NCBI GenBank assembly: GCA_003221435.1
Contig: QHRS01000113.1
Span: 1 to 7,798 of the forward strand
From: Candidatus Rokuibacteriota bacterium
Lineage (GTDB): Bacteria; Methylomirabilota; Methylomirabilia; Rokubacteriales; CSP1-6
Reading direction: 5' to 3'
Length of the DNA stretch: 7,798 bases
The notes beneath the pieces are model-generated. The model saw only the letters and a list, made by a program, of their open reading frames with translations, searched no databases and was not told where the DNA came from. A program made the position numbers and the translations under genes. Positions 1-5,218 of this stretch are shown piece by piece (position 1 is the first letter of the stretch; the number at the start of each line of letters is the position of its first letter).

Positions 1-2352
1 CCCACGACGCTGCTGGCGGGGGGCGTGGACGGAGGCATGTGGCGATCGACCAACGTTGGCGCCTCGTGGTCGCTCCAGACGGCTCCAGCCCAGATCCACA
101 GCACCACCTGCATCTCCCAGGACCGGCGCGCCGGCCATACCGACACCTGGTACGTGGGCACGGGCGAGATCCGCGGCTCGACCACCAACGACACGCGCTG
201 GGGTGCGCTCTATCGGGGCGACGGCATCCTCAAGTCCACGGATGCGGGGGTGACATGGACCCTGCTGCCCTCCACCATCTCCGGCACTCCCCAGGTGTCC
301 GACAACTTCGACTGGGTGATCGACGTGGCCACCAACCCGGCCAATGCCGCGCAGGACGAGGTGCTGGCCGCCACGTACAACGGCATCTACCGATCCCTGG
401 ATGGTGGAGGCTCGTGGGTCGCCGCGTTGGCCTCCGACTCGGGCTTCACCGACGTGGCGATCGCCGCCACGGGCGTCATGTATGCGGTCACGCGCGGTTC
501 CGGAATCATCCGGGTGTGGCGCTCGGCGAACGGGAGCACCTGGACCAACATCGGGCCCGCGGCGTTCCCCACTGCCGCCAACCGCATCGTGATCGGACTC
601 GCGCCTTCGAACACCAGCGTCGCGTACTTCTTCGTCCAGGGCGCGAACAACTCACCCGCAGTCGCCGGCACCCAGCTGTGGAAGTACACCTACGTATCAG
701 GGGACGGCTCCGGGGCCGGCGGGGTGTGGGACAACCGGGGCGGCAATCTTCCGACGGACATCAACACGCAGGCCGGGTACGACATGGTCTGCCACATCAA
801 GCCGGATGACGAGGACTTCGTCATCGTCGGCGGCACCAACCTCTACCGGTCGACGAACGGCTTCGCGACCAATCTTGCGACGACGACCATCGGCGGCTAT
901 CCGTTCTATCCGGCCGGGAACCATCACCCCGATCTCCACGCCGGCGCCTTCAGCCCCGCCAGCTCGACCGTATACTACTCGGCCGGCGACGGCGGGATCT
1001 CGAAGGCTCCCGACATTACCCTCCCCACCATGGTGTGGACGAGCCTCGATCACGGCTACAACGTGACCCAATTCTATTCGGTCTCGATCGCCCCCGAAGG
1101 CGGAAGCGACGTGCTCCTGGCGGGGGCCCAGGACAACGGCTCGTGGCTTGGGAACCTGCCCGGCGCCTCGGATTGGACCCAGGTCTACGGCGCCGACGGC
1201 ACGATCGTGGCCGTGGCGCCAATCGGCGACGATCGCATCTACACGCAGTACCAGAGCGGCCCGATCGAGCGGCAGAACCGCGACGGCACCAATTACGTCA
1301 ATATGACTCCGGCGGGCTCCACCAACCAGCTATTCGTCAACCCCATCGTGCTCGATCCGCACAGTTCCGCGCTGCTCTACTACGCGGCGGGCGTCTCGGC
1401 GTCGAGTAGCCGGATCTGGCGGAACGACAACGCCCCGCTCGCCACCACGACCACGGGCTGGACGTCGCTGCCCGCGACCGAAGTGGGGGCGGGCTCGGGC
1501 TATGTGCGACGGATCAGCGCCGTGGGGATCTCGACCTTGAACGACGCCAACGTGCTCTACTACGGCGCTACCGACGGGATCGTGATGAGAGCCGCGAACG
1601 CCAACACCGCGACGCCGACGGTGACGAATATCACGCCCCCGGGTCTGGCGGGCGGCATGGCGTGGGGAGGATTCGTCCGGTGTCTCGCGGTGGACCCTAC
1701 CGATGCGAATCGCGTGCTGCTGGCCTTCGGGAACTACAACTTCCAGAGCCTCTGGTACACCACGGATGGCGGCGCGACCTGGACGGACGAAGAGGGCAAC
1801 CTCGCCGGGCCGTCGGGGCCGTCGATCCGCTGGGCCTCGATGTTCTACGTGGCTGGCCAGCTGCGGGTGTTCCTCGGGACCAGCATCGGCGTGCTCTCGA
1901 CGACTTCACTCACCGGCGCCTCCACGGTCTGGGCGCAGGAGGCCAGTAGCGAAATCGGCAACGTAATCATCGGGTACATGGCCTACCGGGAGTCCGACCA
2001 CACGCTCGCGGTCGGCACGCATGGCCGCGGAGTGTTCACGACCCAGCTTGCGCCAACGAGCGACGTCGCAGGGGGAACGGCGGGCCGGGAGCGCCTCGCG
2101 CTGGGCGCCAGTCGGCCGAATCCTGCCCGCGGGGACGCGGCGATCGCCTATGAGCTGCCGCGGGAGGAACCGGTTTCACTGCGGCTCTACGACGTCGCGG
2201 GCCGCGAGATCGCGGTCCTGGCCAGCGGACAGCAGAGGGGCGGCCGCCACGAAGCGCACATCGGAACCGCGCGGCTGGCGAGCGGCGCCTATATCGTCGT
2301 GCTGAAGGCGGGAGGCGCCATCGCGACCCGCCGGATTCTGGTGACGAAGTAG
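1..2352 (+). CDS. Secreted BNR/sortilin-like beta-propeller protein with C-terminal sorting domain (5' partial)
   Basis: The frame is open from the first base, and the residues before the first possible start (GTG at 25) already fit the repeat style (LLAGGVDGGMW), so the N-terminus and any signal peptide lie upstream. Asp-box-like turns recur, the typical S-x-D-x-G-x-T-W pattern of BNR/sialidase/VPS10 propellers: KSTDAGVTW at 232-258, RSLDGGGSW at 391-417 and YTTDGGATW at 1756-1782, with looser ones near 43 and 841. The propeller closes with GTHGRGVF (2014-2037), a common last-blade motif. From about 2095 to the stop there is a FlgD-Ig/type-IX-sorting-like domain: ASRPNPARG, then LRLYDVAGREIAVL, then LASGAYIVVLKAGG, ending RRILVTK. 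Such domains usually direct export and surface attachment. The protein is probably extracellular. No catalytic sialidase residues were recognised, so enzymatic activity should not be assumed; binding or a structural role is equally possible. Confidence 0.88.
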   Translation, partial: PTTLLAGGVDGGMWRSTNVGASWSLQTAPAQIHSTTCISQDRRAGHTDTWYVGTGEIRGSTTNDTRWGALYRGDGILKSTDAGVTWTLLPSTISGTPQVSDNFDWVIDVATNPANAAQDEVLAATYNGIYRSLDGGGSWVAALASDSGFTDVAIAATGVMYAVTRGSGIIRVWRSANGSTWTNIGPAAFPTAANRIVIGLAPSNTSVAYFFVQGANNSPAVAGTQLWKYTYVSGDGSGAGGVWDNRGGNLPTDINTQAGYDMVCHIKPDDEDFVIVGGTNLYRSTNGFATNLATTTIGGYPFYPAGNHHPDLHAGAFSPASSTVYYSAGDGGISKAPDITLPTMVWTSLDHGYNVTQFYSVSIAPEGGSDVLLAGAQDNGSWLGNLPGASDWTQVYGADGTIVAVAPIGDDRIYTQYQSGPIERQNRDGTNYVNMTPAGSTNQLFVNPIVLDPHSSALLYYAAGVSASSSRIWRNDNAPLATTTTGWTSLPATEVGAGSGYVRRISAVGISTLNDANVLYYGATDGIVMRAANANTATPTVTNITPPGLAGGMAWGGFVRCLAVDPTDANRVLLAFGNYNFQSLWYTTDGGATWTDEEGNLAGPSGPSIRWASMFYVAGQLRVFLGTSIGVLSTTSLTGASTVWAQEASSEIGNVIIGYMAYRESDHTLAVGTHGRGVFTTQLAPTSDVAGGTAGRERLALGASRPNPARGDAAIAYELPREEPVSLRLYDVAGREIAVLASGQQRGGRHEAHIGTARLASGAYIVVLKAGGAIATRRILVTK
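2095..2349 (+). other. FlgD-like / type IX secretion-like C-terminal sorting domain
   Basis: This is the last ~85 residues of the propeller protein. It has the usual order of such domains: an N-P-x-x-G motif near the start (SRPNPARG, 2110-2133), a strand with the LYDVAGRE signature, a glycine-rich turn, then SGAYIVVLKAGG and a short basic end. In Bacteroidota, domains of this kind are recognised by the type IX system. In other FCB-group phyla they are frequent on secreted repeat proteins, but the export route is less certain. The assignment rests on motif recognition only. Confidence 0.75.
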
Positions 2353-2409
2353 CAGCACACCGCGACGCTTCGCGCTACTTCGACCCGTGCCTGGCACCGG
2401 CGCCGTCGT

Positions 2410-2424
2410 GGCGCTGGGAGCGCC
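2410..2424 (+). terminator. Small GC hairpin downstream of the propeller gene
   Basis: A perfect 6-bp inverted repeat, GGCGCT-ggg-AGCGCC, begins 57 nt after the stop of the propeller gene. No T-run follows, so it is not a standard intrinsic terminator. It may protect the 3' end of the mRNA, contribute to termination, or be chance in GC-rich DNA. Confidence 0.25.
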
Positions 2425-2441
2425 GTCCTACATCTCCGTTC

Positions 2442-2455
2442 AGCGCTTCGGCGCT
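2442..2455 (+). terminator. TTCG-tetraloop hairpin
   Basis: AGCGC-TTCG-GCGCT is a perfect 5-bp stem closed by C-G around TTCG. As RNA this is the very stable C(UUCG)G tetraloop, common in rRNA and near transcript ends. It lies 17 nt after the preceding hairpin. No T-run follows. It is a possible 3'-end structure for the upstream mRNA, but function is unproven. Confidence 0.3.
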
Positions 2456-2478
2456 CGGGGGCGATTCGCCTTCGACCC

Positions 2479-2826
2479 GTGCGACTCTCCGAGTCCTTCG
2501 CCAAGCAGCCGCAGCACGTCCACGGCCTCCGCGACTCGATCGAGGTCCCCCTGTTCCGAGCCCCCAACCTGGCATTCTTCGAGCGGCGGCATCCGGCTGA
2601 TGCTCAGCCCGCCGGAAGGCGCGGCATTCGACCACCCGTCCTCGATCCTCTACTACCGGGTGGCGGACATTCAGGCGGCCGTGACCGAGCTGGAGGGACG
2701 CGGCGCGCGATTCGAGAACCGCCCGAATCTGGTCGCGCGCATGCCCGATCACGTCCTCTGGATGGCGTTCCTGCGCGACTCCGAGGGAACCCGCTGGAGC
2801 TGCTGAGCGAGGTCGCCCGCAGCTGA
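2479..2826 (+). pseudogene. VOC/glyoxalase-fold protein, frameshifted
   Basis: The conserved VOC sequence reads across two frames. PLFRAPNLAFFE (to 2583) is in one frame. GGIRLMLSPPEG through MPDHVLWMAFLRDSEG (2585-2787) is in the next. NPLELLSEVARS and the stop (2788-2826) return to the first. Compared with the usual pattern F-F-x-C-G-G-x-R-L-M-L, two bases are missing at the Cys codon near 2584. One base is missing from the Gly codon at 2786-2787, where D-x-x-G-N would be expected. The two losses add up to three, so the frame is restored. The segment before PLFRAPN also seems to lack ~7 residues of the usual F-Y-x-x-x-L-G element. There is no Shine-Dalgarno site at the GTG at 2479, so the start is uncertain. 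VOC enzymes are small metal-dependent lyases or dioxygenases, and the substrate here cannot be told. Either a real pseudogene or a read or assembly error. Confidence 0.75.
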
Positions 2827-2872
2827 AAGAACGACCCCGTCAAGGATCCCAGGGGCGGTATGGTCCTCGAGG

Positions 2873-3538
2873 TCACGTCGTCTTCCCCTCGCGCATGCCG
2901 GTCGCGGCTTCCACGCCGAGTGCAGCAGAGACCTCGGAGCCCTTCATCCCGCTGGCATAGACCGCCGTGCCCGGCTCGAACAGCTTGCCCTTCTCGAGCC
3001 CTCCGACGATGACGGGTGTGAATCCCGCATCCCGCGTCAATTGCACCGCCGCTGCGATGGCATCGGGATCGTCGCCGGCGAGCGGGATCCCCACGCCGTC
3101 GTTGCCACCGCGATGGGCCTCGGCCTGGAGGACTTTGAAGTACACCGTGTTGAACGCCTTGACGACACGGGCTTTCGGGAAGTGCGACGCGACCCAGCCG
3201 GCGGAACCGGCCGGATGCCGCAGCGCCACCGCCGCGGCGTCGCCGTCACGGTCCGGGTAGGGGTTACACGCGTCGAGCACGACTTTGTTCGAGGTGTGGG
3301 CGGAGATCGACGATGCAAGAGCGGGCACGGCGACGAGAGGGACCGCGAGCAACAGGATCTCGCCCGCTTGCGCTGCTTCGACGGGGGTTCCCGCGCTTGC
3401 GCGAGCTCCCAGGCCTGCGACCAGAGCCGTCAATTCTTCCGGATGCCGCGAGCCAAAGAACACTTCGTGGCCCGCGCGATGCCAAAGCGGGCCGAGGGTC
3501 CCGCCGATCTTTCCAGCTCCGATGATGCCGATCTTCAT
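2873..3538 (-). CDS. NADPH-dependent F420-reductase-like oxidoreductase
   Basis: A 221-residue cytoplasmic Rossmann-fold protein of the F420-dependent NADP oxidoreductase type. The N-terminus MKIGIIGAGKIGGTL carries the GxGxxG nucleotide-binding loop (G7, G9, G12). It is followed by FFGSR at 27-31, where Ser30-Arg31 sits at the position that usually binds the NADP 2'-phosphate. VVLDACNPY and VVKAFNT, a typical family motif, come next, then a C-terminal half with DDPDAIAAAVQLTRDAGF. Length is normal for the family. The ATG is well supported: AGGAG lies 8 nt upstream (3547-3551). It is the last gene of the leftward cluster, 48 nt after the isochorismatase-like gene, so co-transcription is likely. 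Many bacterial members do not use F420; nothing here proves the cofactor partner. It converges with the broken VOC gene, leaving 46 nt between them with no clear terminator. Confidence 0.85.
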   Translation of the reverse strand: MKIGIIGAGKIGGTLGPLWHRAGHEVFFGSRHPEELTALVAGLGARASAGTPVEAAQAGEILLLAVPLVAVPALASSISAHTSNKVVLDACNPYPDRDGDAAAVALRHPAGSAGWVASHFPKARVVKAFNTVYFKVLQAEAHRGGNDGVGIPLAGDDPDAIAAAVQLTRDAGFTPVIVGGLEKGKLFEPGTAVYASGMKGSEVSAALGVEAATGMREGKTT

Positions 3539-3546
3539 TGTAGTGG

Positions 3547-3551
3547 CTCCT
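3547..3551 (-). promoter_or_regulatory. Ribosome binding site for the F420-reductase-like gene
   Basis: On the minus strand AGGAG is followed by an 8-nt spacer and ATG (3538-3536). It is a canonical Shine-Dalgarno site and fixes this start. Confidence 0.7.
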
Positions 3552-3586
3552 GTCTGTCCTGCTGGGCCGGCACCCGGCGTCTTCCT

Positions 3587-4324
3587 TCAAGCGCGAGTCG
3601 AGGCCTTTGCCGGAGGCGTGTTTTCGAGGCTTACAGGCGCTGCCGAGGGAGCCGTGAACACGACATCTCTCGAACACCCCGCCTTGAGGAGCGGAAGAAT
3701 TGTGGCGGTGTCGGTCTGCAGCGACCCGCCGGCGAACTCCAGCGACGCGAGGCTCCGCTCCGCTGCCGAGGCGTTCCCGTGCCCGCAGGCGTCCGCGATC
3801 AGGACAGGAATGTAGCCCAGATCGGTCCCGTGCCGCACCGTCGGCTCGATCCCCACTTCCATGGCGATGCCCGCGATCACGAACGAGTTGATGCCGCAGT
3901 CGCGGAACGCGAGATTGAGCGGCGTTCCAACGAAGGCGGACATCGTGATCTTGTCGAAGATCGCCTCCTCGGGTCGTGGCGTGAGGGCCGGAGCAATTTG
4001 AAACTGCGGCGAGTCGCGCGGGAACGCCGGCTTCACCTCATCGACGTGCGTCACGCGCTGCCACGCCATGGCCGTGCGCAGCTGCGACACCCCGGCGATT
4101 TCCTTCGGCAATGACATGTGCCGTGCGAAGAAGATCCGATAGCCGCCGTGGCGAGCGGCGTCGAGGATCCGGCGGATGCGCTCGACGATCGCTGATGCCG
4201 TCGGAACCTGCGAGACGATCCCCACCTGCATGTCGTAGACGACGACCGCTGTCCGCTGTGGGTGACAGACCTCCGAAAGCGACAGCGGAATCTCGAGACC
4301 AAAGATCCGTTCCACGTCATTCAC
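3587..4324 (-). CDS. Isochorismatase-family hydrolase with Gly at the nucleophile position
   Basis: A 245-residue protein of the isochorismatase-like alpha/beta hydrolase superfamily, probably cytoplasmic. The conserved order is visible: catalytic Asp31 in VVVYDMQVG, Lys125 in IFDKITMSAFVGTPL, and the nucleophile loop GIAMEVGIEPTVRHG at 152-166. In amidase-type members (nicotinamidase, carbamoylsarcosine hydrolase) the loop has Cys at the seventh position; here it is Gly158 (GGG, 3853-3851). True isochorismatases such as PhzD and EntB also have Gly there, so hydrolysis without a thiol nucleophile is possible, but the substrate is unknown. The C-terminus extends ~30 residues past the usual end and is rich in Ala, Pro and Ser. 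Start: the GTG at 4324 lies inside GAGGTG (4327-4322). That sequence would be a well-spaced Shine-Dalgarno (6 nt) for the in-frame GTG at 4315, so Val4 may be the real start. It follows the upstream minus-strand ORF by 1 nt, which suggests translational coupling. Confidence 0.87.
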   Translation of the reverse strand: MNDVERIFGLEIPLSLSEVCHPQRTAVVVYDMQVGIVSQVPTASAIVERIRRILDAARHGGYRIFFARHMSLPKEIAGVSQLRTAMAWQRVTHVDEVKPAFPRDSPQFQIAPALTPRPEEAIFDKITMSAFVGTPLNLAFRDCGINSFVIAGIAMEVGIEPTVRHGTDLGYIPVLIADACGHGNASAAERSLASLEFAGGSLQTDTATILPLLKAGCSRDVVFTAPSAAPVSLENTPPAKASTRA

Positions 4325-4327
4325 CTC
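4322..4327 (-). promoter_or_regulatory. Shine-Dalgarno-like GAGGTG that decides between two GTG starts
   Basis: GAGGTG on the minus strand overlaps the upstream GTG candidate (4324-4322). It lies 6 nt before the GTG at 4315-4313. The spacing favours the downstream start, which would shorten the hydrolase by three residues. Confidence 0.5.
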
Positions 4328-4703
4328 ATCGATCCATGGTGGCGGAGGCCGCTGGCGTCCGGTCGTACGGCTTCTTTGTGTCCACGCCGGCGGCGAAGAG
4401 CGCCTCCAGGGGAACCTGCACCGGGATGAAAGACCACTCGATGAGCCCGGCCTTCGTCAAGGGGAGTCGTCGGTGTACCGCTTTGCGGCCTCCACCGTGT
4501 CCTTTCATCGCGAGTCCCGCTTGTGGAAGCCGGGAGGGCGCGCCGAGCCCCGGCGGCATCGCCCCCCTGGAAATCGAGGTAGGCTTCGAGATCGCGGCCG
4601 GCGAAGGCTCGAGCCCCGCGCCGCGCGACGCGGACGGGATTCCCGCGAGCCCCAGGATCGCGAGCAGCGCGAAGCTACCGGTCGGAACACTCGCCAATGA
4701 CAA
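4326..4703 (-). pseudogene. Short hypothetical gene with signal-like N-terminus, probably frameshifted
   Basis: An open frame of 125 codons runs from TTG at 4703, with GGAG 6 nt upstream (4713-4710), to TGA at 4328-4326. The first ~30 residues are hydrophobic (SFALLAILGLAGIPSASRG) like a signal peptide, but lack the usual positive charge before the core. The ends of the ORF have the high third-position GC expected of this genome. Between about 4540 and 4460 it falls to roughly half G/C. In that stretch the neighbouring minus-strand frame has about 84 percent G/C at third positions and reads a plausible PGFHKRDSR, then KDTVEAAKRYTDDSP. That frame is cut by TGA at 4507-4505 and TGA at 4459-4457. 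The conserved-looking C-terminus (LIEWSFIPVQVPLEALFAAG) is back in the original frame. I do not recognise the family. It is either a decayed gene or one spoiled by indel errors; an intact, oddly composed small protein is less likely. Confidence 0.4.
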
Positions 4704-4743
4704 GCCCCGCTCCAGTGGACGAACGGGGCGATGGCTTGGCGCC

Positions 4744-4759
4744 TACGAAAGTTTTCGTT
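4744..4759 (+). promoter_or_regulatory. Operator 1 (BlaI-type palindrome)
   Basis: TACGAA-agtt-TTCGTT is a near-perfect 16-bp dyad; the inner ACGAAA-gt-TTTCGT is exact. It overlaps the first two bases of the -35 box at 4758-4763. It matches the second palindrome downstream, and a BlaI/MecI-family repressor gene follows directly, so it is very likely that repressor's binding site. The sequence differs from the classical TACA/TGTA operator of staphylococcal BlaI. Confidence 0.7.
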
Positions 4760-4786
4760 GACAGTACGAACGGTTTCGTAGATCCT
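4758..4786 (+). promoter_or_regulatory. Promoter of the BlaI/M56 operon
   Basis: A perfect TTGACA (-35) at 4758-4763 lies between the two operators. The -10 is less clear: TAGATC at 4779-4784 (15-nt spacer) or GATCCT at 4781-4786 (17-nt spacer), each matching 3 of 6 consensus bases. Transcription would start near 4790-4795, giving a leader of only ~15-20 nt before the repressor start. A repressor on either operator would block RNA polymerase, so autoregulation is expected. Confidence 0.6.
4765..4780 (+). promoter_or_regulatory. Operator 2 (BlaI-type palindrome)
   Basis: TACGAA-cggt-TTCGTA has perfect 6-bp arms around 4 nt. It fills the space between the -35 box and the -10 region. Its centre is 21 bp from the centre of operator 1, two helical turns, so both sites face the same side of the DNA. 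That suits cooperative binding of two repressor dimers. Confidence 0.75.
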
Positions 4787-4807
4787 GAGGCGGTCGTCCC
4801 CGGAGAA

Positions 4808-5218
4808 ATGCCCGTGAAGCCTTCCAAGTCACAGCCGCCACGACCGACTCCGGCCGAGCTCGAGATCCTCAGCGTGCTCTGGGAGCACGGTCCGAGCTCG
4901 GTGCGCGAAGTGCAAGCGCATCTCGCGAAGTCTCGCTCATCCGGCTACACCACGGTGCTCAAGCTGCTGCAGATCATGGCAGGCAAGGGGCTCGTCACGC
5001 GCGACGCGAGCGAGCGCAGCCACGTGTATCGCGCGGCGATCGCCCGCGAGAAAACTCAGCGACAACTGGTGAACGACCTCCTGGAGCGCGCCTTCGGCGG
5101 CTCCGCGAGTCAGCTGATCATGCAGGCGCTCGCAACGCGCCGCGCTTCTCCTCAGGAAATGGCCGAGATTCGCCGGCTTCTCGAGCGAACGGGAGAGAAG
5201 GATGACGACCGTCACTGA
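4808..5218 (+). CDS. BlaI/MecI/CopY-family transcriptional repressor
   Basis: A 136-residue winged-helix repressor, close to the usual family length. The helix-turn-helix spans about 14-63: PTPAELEILSVLWEHGPSSV, then VREVQAHL, then the recognition helix GYTTVLKLLQIMAGKGLV. A wing, SERSHVYRA, follows. The C-terminal half (RQLVNDLLERAFGG, SASQLIMQAL, SPQEMAEIRRLLE) is the dimerisation region of the family. The frame is open upstream to an ATG at 4697, but the promoter and both operators lie inside that extension and it has no family similarity, so I reject it. ATG 4808 is chosen. GTG 4814 is also possible and has better spacing (8 nt) from GGAG at 4802-4805. The gene overlaps the M56 peptidase gene by 17 nt, the standard repressor-sensor pairing. 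It probably represses its own operon through the operators at 4744-4780. Confidence 0.92.
   Translation: MPVKPSKSQPPRPTPAELEILSVLWEHGPSSVREVQAHLAKSRSSGYTTVLKLLQIMAGKGLVTRDASERSHVYRAAIAREKTQRQLVNDLLERAFGGSASQLIMQALATRRASPQEMAEIRRLLERTGEKDDDRH
5192..5195 (+). promoter_or_regulatory. Ribosome binding site of the M56 gene inside the repressor gene
   Basis: GGAG is followed by a 6-nt spacer and ATG at 5202. The site lies within the last codons of the repressor gene, so translation of the two genes is probably coupled. Confidence 0.6.

Larger units (their letters stand above)
2378..2482. repeat. 13-nt direct repeat pair flanking the hairpins
   Basis: CTTCGACCCGTGC occurs at 2378-2390 and again at 2470-2482, 92 nt apart, on either side of the two small hairpins and just before the broken VOC gene. 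No mobile-element features (terminal inverted repeats, transposase) lie between them. The pair could be a remnant of a small duplication or a chance match. Confidence 0.3.

Noticed and set aside
2827..2872. Bidirectional terminator between the convergent VOC and reductase genes
   Set aside because: Only a 4-bp CCCC/GGGG pairing is visible, with no T-run on either strand.
2873..3538. Firm naming of the minus-strand reductase as F420:NADP oxidoreductase
   Set aside because: The NADP-binding motifs are clear, but nothing in the window (no F420 biosynthesis genes, no diagnostic residues I can verify) shows F420 use.
3041..4114. A 357-codon open frame on the plus strand
   Set aside because: It is rich in Arg and low in complexity, and lies opposite two well-recognised minus-strand enzymes. 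It is a GC-driven shadow frame.
4697..4807. N-terminal extension of the repressor from ATG 4697
   Set aside because: The promoter and both operator palindromes lie within it, the extension has no family similarity, and BlaI proteins start near the chosen site.
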